A DNA stretch of 64,000 bases from Ramlibacter albus (lineage in GTDB: Bacteria; Pseudomonadota; Gammaproteobacteria; Burkholderiales; Burkholderiaceae_C). Under the pieces are notes generated by a model. It saw only the letters and a program-made list of their open reading frames with translations. It did not search any database and was not told the origin of the DNA. Location: NCBI RefSeq assembly GCF_014297445.1, contig NZ_JACORU010000004.1, forward strand, positions 310,001-374,000, given 5' to 3'. The position numbers and the translations under genes are program-made. Below are positions 35,312-46,303 of this stretch, piece after piece. Each line of letters opens with the position of its first letter. Within the stretch, counting starts at the first letter, position 1.

Positions 35312-35796
35312 GCGCGTTTCCGGCCGAAGGCGGCTGCGATTGCCGCCATGTGCGCTACCGGATGATGACGCGGCCGCTCTACGTGCACTGCTGCCACTGC
35401 CGCTGGTGCCAGCGCGAGACGGGCGCGTCGTTCGCGCTCAACGCGATGATCGAGGCCGACCGCGTGCAGCTGCTCTCGGGCGAGGTGGAACTGGTCGACA
35501 CGCCCTCCGACAGCGGCAAGGGCCAGAAGATCGCGCGCTGCCCGCGCTGCCGCATCGCGGTGTGGAGCCACTACTCGGGCGCGGGGCCGTCGGTGAACTT
35601 CATGCGCGTGGGCACGCTCGACAACCCCGACCTGCTGCCGCCGGACATCCACATCTACACGTCCACGAAGCAGCCGTGGGTGGTGCTGCCGGAAGGCGCG
35701 AACGCGGTGCCCGAGTTCTACGAATTGAACGAACATTGGCCGAAAGAGAGCCTCGAGCGCCGCGAAATCTTGAAGGCGAAGCAGCGAAAGCAATAA
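35296..35796 (+). CDS. GFA-family (CENP-V/glutathione-dependent formaldehyde-activating-like) zinc protein
   Basis: A 166-residue zinc protein. The cysteine pattern GGCDCRHVRYR, CCHCRWCQRETGASF and CPRCRIAVWSHYSG supplies the structural and catalytic zinc sites of the GFA fold. Family members were named for binding the S-hydroxymethylglutathione adduct, but the enzyme activity is disputed and most are uncharacterised. It starts at ATG 35296 within the 3' end of the NTF2-like gene, suggesting translational coupling. The stop TAA forms part of the -10 of the next gene. Confidence 0.88.
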   Translation: MSAEVSAFPAEGGCDCRHVRYRMMTRPLYVHCCHCRWCQRETGASFALNAMIEADRVQLLSGEVELVDTPSDSGKGQKIARCPRCRIAVWSHYSGAGPSVNFMRVGTLDNPDLLPPDIHIYTSTKQPWVVLPEGANAVPEFYELNEHWPKESLERREILKAKQRKQ

Positions 35797-35803
35797 TCGC
35801 GGC

Positions 35804-36736
35804 ATGGAGACCAAGTGGCTCGAGGACTTCGTGAGCCTCGCCGAAACGCGCAGCTTCAGCCGGTCCGCGCAGCTGCGGCACGTGACGCAGCCGGCCTTCT
35901 CGCGCCGCATCCAGGCGCTGGAGGCGTGGGCCGGCACGGACCTCGTGGACCGCAGCTCTTACCCCACGCGCCTCACGCCCGCGGGCGAGACGCTCTACGC
36001 GCAGTCGCTGGAGATGCTGCAGGCGCTGCAGAGCACGCGCGCGATGCTGCGCGGGCATGCAGCCGCGGGCAAGGACGTGATCGAGTTCGCCGTGCCGCAC
36101 ACGCTGGCCTTCACGTTCTTCCCGGCGTGGGTGTCGAGCCTGCGCGAGAAGTTCGGGCCGATCAAGAGCCGGCTCATCGCGCTGAACGTGCATGACGCCG
36201 CGATGCGCCTGGTCGAAGGCGGCTGCGACGTGCTCATCGCCTACCACCACCCCTCGCAGCCGCTGCAGCTGGACAGCGACCGCTACGAGATGGTCGCCCT
36301 CGGCGAGGAATCGCTCGCGCCCTACTGCAAGGGCGATTCGCATGGCGAGCCCATCTTCCGGCTGCCGGGCCGCGCGGGGCATCCGTTGCCGTACCTGGGC
36401 TACGCGCCGGGGGCCTACCTCGGGCGCGTCACGGAGTTGATCCTCAAGGAAGCCGGTACCGCCATCCACCTCGACCGCGTCTACGAAACCGACATGGCCG
36501 AAGGCCTGAAGGTGATGGCGCTCGAAGGGCACGGCATCGCCTTCCTGCCGTACTCCGCGGTGAAGAAGGAGCTGCGCACGAAGCGCCTCGTGCCTGCGGG
36601 CGGCGAGAACCTGTCGATGACGATGGAGGTTCGCGCTTATAGGGAGAAACCCTTGGGCAAGGAGTCGCCCAAAGGGACGGTGCAGGCACTCTGGTCCTAC
36701 CTGGCCAGCCACAGTAGCGCCAGCCGATACTCATAA
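35804..36736 (+). CDS. LysR-family regulator, HypT/YjiE-like
   Basis: A 310-residue LysR regulator. The winged helix is at residues 1-60 (ETKWLEDFVSLAETRSFSRSAQ, then TQPAFSRRIQALE) and the effector domain spans 90-300. The N-terminal ETKWL..DF..L pattern and the body resemble E. coli HypT (YjiE), a hypochlorite-responsive activator, more than generic LysR proteins. No thiol switch can be assigned with confidence. The AATAAT hexamer (35792-35797), which overlaps the GFA stop, ends 6 bases before the ATG and predicts a leaderless message. aspA lies 80 bases downstream in the same direction. Confidence 0.85.
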   Translation: METKWLEDFVSLAETRSFSRSAQLRHVTQPAFSRRIQALEAWAGTDLVDRSSYPTRLTPAGETLYAQSLEMLQALQSTRAMLRGHAAAGKDVIEFAVPHTLAFTFFPAWVSSLREKFGPIKSRLIALNVHDAAMRLVEGGCDVLIAYHHPSQPLQLDSDRYEMVALGEESLAPYCKGDSHGEPIFRLPGRAGHPLPYLGYAPGAYLGRVTELILKEAGTAIHLDRVYETDMAEGLKVMALEGHGIAFLPYSAVKKELRTKRLVPAGGENLSMTMEVRAYREKPLGKESPKGTVQALWSYLASHSSASRYS

Positions 36737-36816
36737 ATTTTTTGCATAATCGGCCGCGCAAACGGCATTGGCGTGCGGGGCGCGCCAAATCTACAGTTCG
36801 CGCCCATTGCAAGCAC

Positions 36817-38232
<1,416 letters not shown>

Positions 38233-38324
38233 GGAAGGCACCGGGCACAAACCCTGCTTTCCCCGGACTGCCGAGTCCCTAGAATCCCGCTGTCAACACC
38301 CCCGCTTCAAAACAGGAGATACGC

Positions 38325-39221
38325 ATGAAGAAGCATCTGCTCGCCGCCGCCCTCGTGGCCTGCGCCGCCGGCGCGTTCGCGCAAGCCAACGACACCATCG
38401 CCAAGGTCAAGGCCTCGGGCCAGGTCACCATGGGCGTGCGCGAGTCCTCGGGCGCGCTGTCCTACACGCTGGGCGACGGCAAGTACGCCGGCTTCCACTA
38501 CGAAGTGTGCTCGCGCATCATCGCCGACCTGCAGAAGGCCGCCGGCAAGACGCTGAAGGTGAACTACCAGCCCGTCACGTCGCAGAACCGCATCCCGCTG
38601 GTGCAGAACGGCACCGTGGACATCGAGTGCGGCTCCACCACCAACAACACGGCCCGCCAGAAGGACGTCGCCTTCCTGAACACCACGTTCGTCGAGGAAG
38701 TGCGCGTCGCGGTGAAGGCCAACTCGGGCATCAACTCCGTCAACGGCCTCAACGGCAAGACGGTCGCCACCACCACCGGGACCACGTCCGTGCAGCACCT
38801 GCGCAAGCACGAGCGCGCCAATGGCGTCGACTTCAAGGAGGTGTTCGGCAAGGACCACGCCGACAGCTTCCTGCTGCTGGAGACGGGCCGCGCCGACGCG
38901 TTCGTGATGGACGGCCAGATCGTTGCCGGCGCCATCGCCAACGCCAAGAACCCCGCCGACTTCAAGATCTGCTGCGAAGTGCTGTCGGTCGAGCCGATCG
39001 CCATCATGATCCGCAAGGACGACCCCGCGTTCAAGAAGCTGGGCAACGACACCATCGCCGCGATGGTCAAGAGCGGCGACATGCAGAAGATCTACGACAA
39101 GTGGTTCATGCAGCCGATCCCGCCGAAGAACGTGAAGGTGGGCCTGGCCGCGTCGGACAGCACCAAGGCTGCCTGGCAGAACCTGAACGACAAGCCGATG
39201 GAAGACTACGCGAAGAAGTAA
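38325..39221 (+). CDS. gltI: Glutamate/aspartate ABC transporter, periplasmic binding protein
   Basis: A 298-residue periplasmic solute-binding protein. The signal peptide ends near AQAND (residue 20). The type II binding fold follows, with GVRESSGALSYTLGDGKYAGFHYEVCSRII and the EC-GSTTNN stretch of GltI. GltI-type proteins bind glutamate and aspartate with high affinity. It has an AACAGGAGATACGC ribosome site and a TAGAAT hexamer (38280-38285) about 40 bases upstream as the probable operon -10. It is the first gene of gltIJKL and lies downstream of aspA. Confidence 0.93.
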   Translation: MKKHLLAAALVACAAGAFAQANDTIAKVKASGQVTMGVRESSGALSYTLGDGKYAGFHYEVCSRIIADLQKAAGKTLKVNYQPVTSQNRIPLVQNGTVDIECGSTTNNTARQKDVAFLNTTFVEEVRVAVKANSGINSVNGLNGKTVATTTGTTSVQHLRKHERANGVDFKEVFGKDHADSFLLLETGRADAFVMDGQIVAGAIANAKNPADFKICCEVLSVEPIAIMIRKDDPAFKKLGNDTIAAMVKSGDMQKIYDKWFMQPIPPKNVKVGLAASDSTKAAWQNLNDKPMEDYAKK

Positions 39222-39278
39222 GCGAGAAAGCGCAAGAGTCTTCGGGGCCGCGAGAATACGTAGAAAGAGGAGAGAAAA

Positions 39279-40046
39279 ATGGCTTGGGACTGGCAGGTCT
39301 TCTGCAAGGAGACCACGACGGGTGAAGTCGTCTCAGGCTGCCTCGCGGGCTTTTCCAAGGGCGGCGACCAGACCTACCTGAACTGGATCATTTCAGCGTG
39401 GGGCTGGACGCTGCTCGTCGCGCTGTCGTCGCTGGTCGTTGCGCTGGTCGCAGGGCTTGTCATCGGCACGCTGCGCACACTACCCAACAGCCCCTGGCTG
39501 GTGCGCTTTGCCAACGGGTGGGTGGAGCTGTTCCGCAACATCCCCCTGCTGGTGCAGATCTTCCTCTGGTATTTCGTCATCCCCGGCATCTTCCCCGCGA
39601 TGAAGGAAGTGCCTTCCACGGTGCTCGTGGTGCTGGCGCTGGGCCTGTTCACCTCGGCGCGCGTGGCCGAGCAGGTGCGCGCCGGCATCCAGGCGCTGCC
39701 GCGCGGCCAGCGCTACGCGGGCATGGCCCTGGGCTTCTCGACACCGCAGGTCTACAAGTACGTGCTGCTGCCGATGGCGCTGCGCATCGTCATCCCGCCG
39801 CTGACCAGCGAGTCGATGAACATCATCAAGAATTCCTCGGTGGCTTTCGCGGTGTCGATCGCGGAGCTCACCTTCTTCGCGCGGCAGTCGGGCGAGGAGA
39901 CGTCCGCCCCGGTGGAGATGTACCTGGCCGTGACGCTGCTTTACGCGCTGTCGGCCTTCGTCATCAACCGCATCATGCGCGTGATCGAGCGCAAGACGCA
40001 GGTGCCCGGCTTCGTCGCGGCAGGCGGCATGGGCGGGGGGCACTGA
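39279..40046 (+). CDS. gltJ: Glutamate/aspartate ABC transporter permease GltJ
   Basis: A 255-residue inner-membrane permease of the HisM/QM family. The N-terminus has a periplasmic loop (FCKETTTGEVVSGCLAGF) and then about five membrane helices. The permease-ATPase coupling loop EQVRAGIQALPRGQRYAGMALGF contains the EAA-motif glycine. The C-terminal KNSSVAFAVSIAELTF motif is typical. The gene has a GAGGAGAG ribosome site and is followed after 1 base by the second permease gene. Confidence 0.92.
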   Translation: MAWDWQVFCKETTTGEVVSGCLAGFSKGGDQTYLNWIISAWGWTLLVALSSLVVALVAGLVIGTLRTLPNSPWLVRFANGWVELFRNIPLLVQIFLWYFVIPGIFPAMKEVPSTVLVVLALGLFTSARVAEQVRAGIQALPRGQRYAGMALGFSTPQVYKYVLLPMALRIVIPPLTSESMNIIKNSSVAFAVSIAELTFFARQSGEETSAPVEMYLAVTLLYALSAFVINRIMRVIERKTQVPGFVAAGGMGGGH

Positions 40047-40047
40047 C

Positions 40048-40719
40048 ATGCTGGGCAACCTCGACCTTTCCTTCTTCAGCTGGGACGTCCTCGGGCCGTT
40101 CGTCACGAAGGGCTTCATCTTCTCGATCTGGCTGACCATCGTCGCCACCATCGGCGGCATCGTCTTCGGCACGGTGCTCGCGCTGATGCGCCTGTCGGGC
40201 AAGCCGTTCCTCGAGATCCCGTCGGCGGCCTACGTCAACACGATGCGCTCCATCCCGCTGGTGATGGTGCTGCTGTGGTTCTTCCTGCTGATCCCGTTCG
40301 CCATCGGCCGGCCGATCGGCGCGGAAATGTCGGCGATCATCACCTTCATCGCCTTCGAGGCGGCGTACTTCTCCGAGATCGTGCGCGCCGGCATCCAGTC
40401 CATCCCCAAGGGGCAGGTGAACGCGGGCTTCGCGCTGGGCATGAGCTACGGGCAGAACATGAAACTCGTGATCCTGCCGCAGGCGTTCCGCAACATGCTG
40501 CCGGTGTTCCTGACGCAGACCATCATCCTGTTCCAGGACACGTCGCTCGTGTACGCCATCGGCGCGTACGACATGCTCAAGGGCTTCGAGACGGCGGGCA
40601 AGAACCTCGGCCGCCCGGTCGAGGCCTACCTGCTCGCCGCCATCCTGTATTTCGTGATGTGCCTCGGCCTGTCGTGGATCGTGCGGCGCATCCAGCTCAA
40701 GGTCCAGATCATCCGATAA
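40048..40719 (+). CDS. gltK: Glutamate/aspartate ABC transporter permease GltK
   Basis: A 223-residue inner-membrane permease, partner of GltJ. It has five predicted helices and the EAA loop (EIVRAGIQSIPKGQVNAGFALGMSYGQ, quoted as a motif). The conserved QTIILFQDTSLVYAIG stretch near residue 155 is shared with other polar amino acid permeases. GltJ and GltK would form the heterodimeric pore. ATG 40048 follows the gltJ stop directly. Confidence 0.92.
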   Translation: MLGNLDLSFFSWDVLGPFVTKGFIFSIWLTIVATIGGIVFGTVLALMRLSGKPFLEIPSAAYVNTMRSIPLVMVLLWFFLLIPFAIGRPIGAEMSAIITFIAFEAAYFSEIVRAGIQSIPKGQVNAGFALGMSYGQNMKLVILPQAFRNMLPVFLTQTIILFQDTSLVYAIGAYDMLKGFETAGKNLGRPVEAYLLAAILYFVMCLGLSWIVRRIQLKVQIIR

Positions 40720-40731
40720 AGAGAACCAGCC

Positions 40732-41475
<744 letters not shown>

Positions 41476-41506
41476 GTACGCCCTGCGGTCTGGGACAATC
41501 CGTCCC

Positions 41507-42541
41507 ATGCCGCAAGAAATCACGATCACCCGCCCCGACGACTGGCACCTGCATGTGCGGGACGGGGCACCCATGCGCGACGTCGTGCCGCATTCGGCCG
41601 CGCAGTTCGGCCGTGCGCTGATCATGCCGAACCTGAAGCCACCGGTGACGACGGCGCAGCAGGCCACGGCGTACCGCGACCGCATCCTCGCGGCGGTGCC
41701 CTCGAGCCGCCGCTTCGAGCCGCTGATGTCGCTGTACCTCACGGACAACCTCGCGCCCGAGGAGATCGTGCGTGCGAAGGCGGCCGGGGTCGTGGCGTGC
41801 AAGCTCTATCCGGCTGGCGCGACCACGAACAGCGACGCGGGCGTGACCGACATCCGCAAGACGTACAAGACGCTTGAGGCGATGCAGAAGGCCGGCATGC
41901 TGCTGCTGCTGCATGGCGAGGTGACGGACCCGGCGGTGGACCTGTTCGACCGCGAGGCGGTGTTCATCGACCAGAAGCTCATCCCGTTGCGCCGCGACTT
42001 CCCCGAGCTGAAGATCGTGATGGAGCACCTCACCACGAAAGAGGGGGCGCATTACGTGCGCGACGCGGACCGCTTCCTTGGCGCCACGATCACCGCGCAC
42101 CACCTGCTCTACAACCGCAACGCCATCTTCACCGGCGGCATCCGCCCCCACTACTACTGCCTGCCGGTGCTCAAGCGCGAAGTGCATCGGCTCGCGCTCG
42201 TCGAAGCCGCCACGAGCGGCAGCCCGCGCTTCTTCCTCGGCACCGACAGCGCCCCGCACCCGGCGCACCTGAAGGAGCATGCGCTGGGCTGCGCCGGCTG
42301 CTACACGGCGCACGCCGCGATCGAGATGTATGCCGAGGCGTTCGACAACGCGAGTGCCCTCGACAAGCTCGAAGCCTTCGCCAGCTTCAACGGCCCGGAC
42401 TTCTACGGCTTGCCGCGCAACACGGACACGATCACGTTGCGCAAGGAGGCGTGGACCGCTCCCGAGACGGTGCCGTTCGGCGAAGCCGAGCTCAAGCCGC
42501 TGCGCGGGGGCGAGCAGCTGCCGTGGCGCCTGGTGCCCTGA
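41507..42541 (+). CDS. pyrC: Dihydroorotase
   Basis: A 344-residue zinc amidohydrolase of pyrimidine biosynthesis (class II dihydroorotase) that cyclises carbamoyl-aspartate. Metal-site motifs are [10 protein letters not shown], the carboxylated lysine in ACKLYPAG, the histidine in LLLLHGEV, and the catalytic aspartate in GTDSAPHP. The start is ATG 41507 ([10 protein letters not shown]). A GACAAT hexamer (41494-41499) ends 7 bases before it and no ribosome site is present, so a leaderless message is predicted. The following DUF3025 gene begins inside its 3' end. Confidence 0.95.
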   Translation: MPQEITITRPDDWHLHVRDGAPMRDVVPHSAAQFGRALIMPNLKPPVTTAQQATAYRDRILAAVPSSRRFEPLMSLYLTDNLAPEEIVRAKAAGVVACKLYPAGATTNSDAGVTDIRKTYKTLEAMQKAGMLLLLHGEVTDPAVDLFDREAVFIDQKLIPLRRDFPELKIVMEHLTTKEGAHYVRDADRFLGATITAHHLLYNRNAIFTGGIRPHYYCLPVLKREVHRLALVEAATSGSPRFFLGTDSAPHPAHLKEHALGCAGCYTAHAAIEMYAEAFDNASALDKLEAFASFNGPDFYGLPRNTDTITLRKEAWTAPETVPFGEAELKPLRGGEQLPWRLVP

Positions 42542-43284
42542 CCGTCGATTGGTCGCAGCCCTGGTATGCGCCCTGGCGCAACGCCGGGCCGCGCATCGAG
42601 CGTGCCGCGTCGCTGCTGGACGCCCTGAACGCCGAAGGCGCGCCGGTCGACTTCGTCCCACCGGCCGAATTGCCCGACGGCACGCCCTACGAAACCTTCA
42701 TCTTCGAAACCGGCCGCTGCCCCACGCGCGACAACCTGCACGACCTCTTCAACGCGCTCGTGTGGTCGAAGTTCCCGCATGCCAAGCGTGCGCTCAACCG
42801 CTTGCAAGCCAGCGAGATCGAACGCAGCGGCATCGGCGCGCGCCGCGGCCCGGTGCGCGATGCGATCACGGTGTTCGACGAGAACGGCGCGCTTCTGGCC
42901 GCCCCGCAGGCCCTCTGGGACGCGCTCCTCGCGCGCGACTGGCGTCGCCTCTTCGTCGACCTGCGGCCGCTGTGGCAGCAGGCCCAGCTCACGATCTTCG
43001 GCCACGCCCTGCTGGAGAAGCTCACCACCCCGCGCAAGGACATGACGGCGCATGTCTGGTGCGCGCCCGCGCCGCTGGCTTTCGTCGACGAGTGGCTGGC
43101 CGGCGAAATCAGCGCCGAACGCCTGGCCGCCAAGCCGTTCACCCCGCTGCCGGTGCTGGGCGTCCCCGGGTGGTCGGAGCAGAACGCGAACTTTTCCTTC
43201 TATGATGACTCTCTCGTATTTCGCCCGGCACGCCAGAACGAGGGACACAACAGAGGCGACCGGCGGGCCCCGCGGGGGTCTTGA
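42523..43284 (+). CDS. DUF3025 family protein
   Basis: A 253-residue cytoplasmic protein with the DUF3025 motifs [26 protein letters not shown] and FPHAKRALN (in part), and a distal [12 protein letters not shown] block. The family is conserved in beta- and gammaproteobacteria and has no established function. No ATG is available; the first plausible start is GTG 42523 ([15 protein letters not shown]), which overlaps pyrC by 19 bases, so coupling is expected. The C-terminal dozen residues are Arg-rich and look unconserved. Confidence 0.75.
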   Translation: MAPGALTVDWSQPWYAPWRNAGPRIERAASLLDALNAEGAPVDFVPPAELPDGTPYETFIFETGRCPTRDNLHDLFNALVWSKFPHAKRALNRLQASEIERSGIGARRGPVRDAITVFDENGALLAAPQALWDALLARDWRRLFVDLRPLWQQAQLTIFGHALLEKLTTPRKDMTAHVWCAPAPLAFVDEWLAGEISAERLAAKPFTPLPVLGVPGWSEQNANFSFYDDSLVFRPARQNEGHNRGDRRAPRGS

Positions 43285-43347
43285 TTTGGCTGCACGGCAG
43301 CCTCATCTTCCGCGCGGGGTGAACAACGACCATCCTTCGGAGCCTGA

Positions 43348-44220
43348 ATGAAACGCATCGTCCTCTTTGTCCTGACCAACCTCGCCGTCGTGGTGGTGCT
43401 GGGCATCGTGTCCAGCCTGCTCGGCGTCAACCGCTACCTCACGGCCAACGGCCTGAACCTCGGCATGCTGCTCGGGTTCGCCGCGGTCATGGGCTTCGGC
43501 GGCGCCATCATCTCGCTGCTCATTTCCAAGCCGGTCGCGAAGTGGAGCGCCGGCGTGCAGGTCATCGACGGCACCGGCAGCGCCGACGAAGCCTGGATCG
43601 TCGAGACCGTCCGCCGCTTCGCCGACAAGGCCGGCATCGGCATGCCCGAAGTCGGCATCTTCGAGGGCGAGCCCAATGCCTTCGCCACCGGCGCGTTCAA
43701 GAACAGCGCGCTGGTCGCGGTGTCCACGGGCCTGCTGCAGGGCATGACGCGCGACGAGGTCGAGGCCGTCATCGGCCACGAGGTCGCGCACATCGCCAAC
43801 GGCGACATGGTCACCATGACGCTGATCCAGGGCGTGATGAACACGTTCGTGGTGTTCCTCTCGCGCGTCATCGGATACCTGGTGGACAGCTGGCTGTCCA
43901 AGGGCGAGGAGCGCCGCGGCCCCGGCATCGGCTACATGGTCACCACCATCGTGCTGGACATCCTGCTGGGCTTCCTGGCCGCGATCATCGTGGCGTGGTT
44001 CTCCCGCCAGCGCGAGTTCCGCGCGGACAAGGGCTCCAGCCAGCTGATGGGCCGCAAGCAGCCGATGATCAACGCGCTCGCCCGCCTGGGCGGCATGGTG
44101 CCCGGCGAGCTGCCCAAGAACATGGCCGCTTTCGGCATCACGTCCGGTGTCGGCAAGCTGTTCTCGACGCACCCGCCGATCGAGGAGCGCATCGCGGCGC
44201 TGCAAACGGCGCAGCAGTAA
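43348..44220 (+). CDS. htpX: Protease HtpX
   Basis: A 290-residue inner-membrane zinc metalloprotease (M48B) involved in quality control of membrane proteins. Two N-terminal helices (about 4-24 and 32-55), the zinc site HEVAH at His144-His148, two more helices around 160-210, then the distal glutamate region ([13 protein letters not shown]) are all present. Length is standard. It is followed by a strong intrinsic terminator at 44224-44250. In E. coli the gene is controlled by CpxR; no such site is recognised here. Confidence 0.95.
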   Translation: MKRIVLFVLTNLAVVVVLGIVSSLLGVNRYLTANGLNLGMLLGFAAVMGFGGAIISLLISKPVAKWSAGVQVIDGTGSADEAWIVETVRRFADKAGIGMPEVGIFEGEPNAFATGAFKNSALVAVSTGLLQGMTRDEVEAVIGHEVAHIANGDMVTMTLIQGVMNTFVVFLSRVIGYLVDSWLSKGEERRGPGIGYMVTTIVLDILLGFLAAIIVAWFSRQREFRADKGSSQLMGRKQPMINALARLGGMVPGELPKNMAAFGITSGVGKLFSTHPPIEERIAALQTAQQ

Positions 44221-44223
44221 CGA

Positions 44224-44250
44224 GAAAGCCGCCTTCGGGCGGCTTTTTTC
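44224..44250. terminator. Intrinsic terminator between htpX and vapC
   Basis: AAAGCCGCC-TTCG-GGCGGCTTTTTT forms a GC-rich stem with a UUCG tetraloop and a T-run directly after the htpX stop. The A-run on the 5' side means it can also terminate the convergent vapC transcript. Confidence 0.9.
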
Positions 44251-44260
44251 TGTCCGGCAG

Positions 44261-44671
44261 CTAGAGCCAAGGGTTCACGAATGGCACCTTCATCGCGCCG
44301 AAGGGTGCCGTGTCGCGTGTCACGACGGTCATACCGGCAACAAGCGCCGTGGCGGCAATCAGCGAGTCGCGATACGACTGCGGGTCTGCCGCGTGCAGCC
44401 GCGCACACTCCAGTGCGACTTCGCTGTTGATGTCGAGGGTGCGGTGGTGGAAGGCCGGCATCACCTGGCCGGAGAGCCAGTTGCGCAGGACCTGGCCTTG
44501 CTTCGGGTCCTTCTTTTCCTTCAGCAGCACACCGTGCTCGAGTTCCAGAAGCGTGACGACCGAAATGTAGAAGCTGGTCGTCGCATGTGCAGCCGCCCAG
44601 GAGGATACGTTGGCGTTCGCCTTCGCGCCCTTGCGCAGTTCGGAGACGACGTTCGTATCGAGGACGAACAT
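44261..44671 (-). CDS. vapC: VapC-family PIN-domain toxin
   Basis: A 136-residue PIN-domain endoribonuclease, the toxin of a type II toxin-antitoxin pair. Acidic residues for Mg2+ lie in VLDTNVVSEL, in the E of LLELEHGVLL, in YRDSLIAATAL and in VTRDTAPFG. Length and the terminal VPFVNPW motif are typical of the FitB/VapC branch that pairs with Phd-like antitoxins. It shares one base (44671) with the antitoxin gene stop, so the two are cotranslated. Confidence 0.9.
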   Translation of the reverse strand: MFVLDTNVVSELRKGAKANANVSSWAAAHATTSFYISVVTLLELEHGVLLKEKKDPKQGQVLRNWLSGQVMPAFHHRTLDINSEVALECARLHAADPQSYRDSLIAATALVAGMTVVTRDTAPFGAMKVPFVNPWL

Positions 44672-44919
44672 CAGCGCAGCTTCGCAGGCCGAAAGTCGAG
44701 ATCGGCCTTGGGCGCCTCGAATTCGATTCCGCCCGCTGCGGGATCGGCCAGCAGCTCCACAAGGCTCCTTTGGGATCCGGCGAGTTGTTCGTAGTCTTCG
44801 ATCGACAGGAGGACGTGCGCCGGCCGGCCCCGGTCCGTGATGAAGACGGGGCCCTTCGCAGCCGCCCGCTTGGCGCTGCTGGTGTCCTGGTTGAATTCGC
44901 GGCTGGAAATCATGCGCAT
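44671..44919 (-). CDS. Phd/YefM-family antitoxin
   Basis: An 82-residue antitoxin. The Phd/YefM N-terminal DNA-binding fold (ISSREFNQDTSSAKRAAAKG, then VFITDRGRPAHVLLSIEDYEQL) is followed by a flexible C-terminal tail (EFEAPKADLDFRPAKLR) expected to wrap the toxin. It starts at ATG 44919; ATG 44913 is an alternative. On its strand a TACAAT hexamer (44926-44931) ends 6 bases before the start, and an inverted repeat covers this promoter, so autorepression and leaderless expression are predicted. Confidence 0.87.
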   Translation of the reverse strand: MRMISSREFNQDTSSAKRAAAKGPVFITDRGRPAHVLLSIEDYEQLAGSQRSLVELLADPAAGGIEFEAPKADLDFRPAKLR

Positions 44920-44926
44920 GACGCCA

Positions 44927-44946
44927 TTGTAGCTACGTTTCTACAA
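44927..44946 (-). promoter_or_regulatory. Antitoxin operator and promoter
   Basis: TTGTAG-N8-CTACAA is a perfect inverted repeat, with GTAGCTAC as a nested palindrome. It overlaps the TACAAT -10 of the antitoxin-toxin operon. Phd-type antitoxins repress their own operons at such sites. Binding is inferred. Confidence 0.6.
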
Positions 44947-44966
44947 CGGCGGAATCAAAGGCGATG

Positions 44967-44972
44967 GACAAT
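44967..44972 (+). promoter_or_regulatory. rnpB -10 element
   Basis: GACAAT ends 6 bases before the predicted 5' end of RNase P RNA (44979). Because RNase P RNA usually begins at its P1 helix, this hexamer calibrates the distance from -10 to transcription start in this genome. Confidence 0.6.
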
Positions 44973-44978
44973 AGCCTC

Positions 44979-45293
44979 GTGAAGCCCGCCAGGCCGTCGC
45001 TGGTGCGAAAGCACTGGAGGAACGTCCGGACTGCACAGGGCAGCGTAGGAGGTAACGCCTCTCCACCGCGAGGTGAGGATCAGAGCAACAGAGACGAGTC
45101 TCGCGGCGCAAGCCGCGGGGGTGAAACGGGCAATCTCTACGCGCAGCAATACCAAATAGGCCAGCGTCGATGTGGCTCCGCGGAGCTGGCGGGTAGGTAG
45201 CACCGAGCCGGGTGGGCGACCCCCGGCCCAGATGAATGGCGGTCACGTCCGGGAAACCGGGCGCACAGAATCCGGCGTATCGGCGGGCTTCAC
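44979..45293 (+). ncRNA. rnpB: RNase P RNA (class A)
   Basis: The catalytic RNA of RNase P, which matures tRNA 5' ends. The ends pair as P1: GTGAAGCCCGCC at 44979-44990 with GGCGGGCTTCAC at 45282-45293. Universally conserved cores are present in order: GAGGAACGTCCGGACT with CACAGGGCAG, GGTAACGCC, CAGAGCAACAGAGA-like (45084 on), GTGAAACGGGCAATCTC, the AATAGGCC segment, and AGATGAATGGCGGTCAC followed by GCACAGAATCCGGCGTAT. About 315 nt, bacterial A type. A T-run follows the P1 strand. The 3' end overlaps the last bases of the convergent DUF898 gene. Confidence 0.96.
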
Positions 45294-46291
45294 ATTTTTT
45301 CCGCGTCGGCGACCCACAGGCTCACCGACGCAGCCTTCACGCGATATTTGTCGAAACGGCCGCGCTCGCGGACGAAAGCGCGCTCGTCGAGCGTGCATGA
45401 GAAGCGAGCCGCTTCACCCACGCGAACGTTGTTCCACAGCAATGAGAACATCCGCGCCTCGTGCCATGAGCGCGCAGGCGCCGAAAGCACGACGGCGAGC
45501 AGCGCGCCTGCCAATGGGACGGCGATGGCCTGCCAGCCGGTCGCGCCTTCGGGCATGGCGGCCGTGCCGAAGATCGCGTAGCGCAGGCCAAGCACCACCG
45601 GAAACACGCTCACCGCGAACGCCAGTGCACTCGTCGCCCAGATCGCGAGGTAGCGCCCGAAGAGCGCATCCCATTCGATCGAGTGAGGACCCGCCACCGT
45701 GCGCGTGACGAGCAGGCGGCGATAGTTGAACGACAGGCGCACCAGCAGGGGCAGGGCGGCGGCGACCAGCACCACGAGGGCGGCCACGAGACCCGGTGGG
45801 AAGTGCAACTCCCCGCCCTGCGAGCTTTCCGCGACCCGAGGTGCGATGACAGCCCACGGCATGCCGATGGCGAAGAGCGGCCAGCTCGCGCGATACACCT
45901 CCGCCCAGCCCGCTACGAACCGCAATTGCACGCCCCGCCAGCGCAACCCGTCCACGCGCCGCGCCGCCGTCGTGCGCCAGAGATAGGGCAGCAGGACGAG
46001 CCCGGTGACGATCACCACCGGCAAGGGCGGCCCGAACCCAATGTCGGTGGCGATGCGAAGCGCAATGAACAGCACCACGATCACGACCACCGGCCAGCGC
46101 GACTTCGCCACCGGAAGCACTTCGATCGGCGTGCCATGGAGTTGCGTGTGCCGCAGGAACCAGTCCCCAGCCCGCCGCTTTGCGATCGGCGTGTAGAAGC
46201 CGGTGAACAGCAGGTTCAGCAGCAGGTCGCGCCTCGCGAGGCGGCGCCACTCGTCGCGGTCCCCGGTGAACGTGACCGGCAGCTGCCGCAT
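45290..46291 (-). CDS. DUF898 (YjgN-like) membrane protein
   Basis: A 333-residue inner-membrane protein. The N-terminal pattern LPVTFTGDRDEWRRLARRDLLLNLLFTGFYTP (in part) defines DUF898. About six membrane helices follow, with the repeated LPYLWRT and YRRLLVTRTV blocks. The family is found beside many genes and its function is unknown. It begins 12 bases after the Nudix-MBL gene on the same strand, so they are probably one transcription unit. Its stop codon lies inside the rnpB 3' end. Confidence 0.86.
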   Translation of the reverse strand: MRQLPVTFTGDRDEWRRLARRDLLLNLLFTGFYTPIAKRRAGDWFLRHTQLHGTPIEVLPVAKSRWPVVVIVVLFIALRIATDIGFGPPLPVVIVTGLVLLPYLWRTTAARRVDGLRWRGVQLRFVAGWAEVYRASWPLFAIGMPWAVIAPRVAESSQGGELHFPPGLVAALVVLVAAALPLLVRLSFNYRRLLVTRTVAGPHSIEWDALFGRYLAIWATSALAFAVSVFPVVLGLRYAIFGTAAMPEGATGWQAIAVPLAGALLAVVLSAPARSWHEARMFSLLWNNVRVGEAARFSCTLDERAFVRERGRFDKYRVKAASVSLWVADAEKM

Positions 46292-46303
46292 CGGGCGGGA
46301 AGC

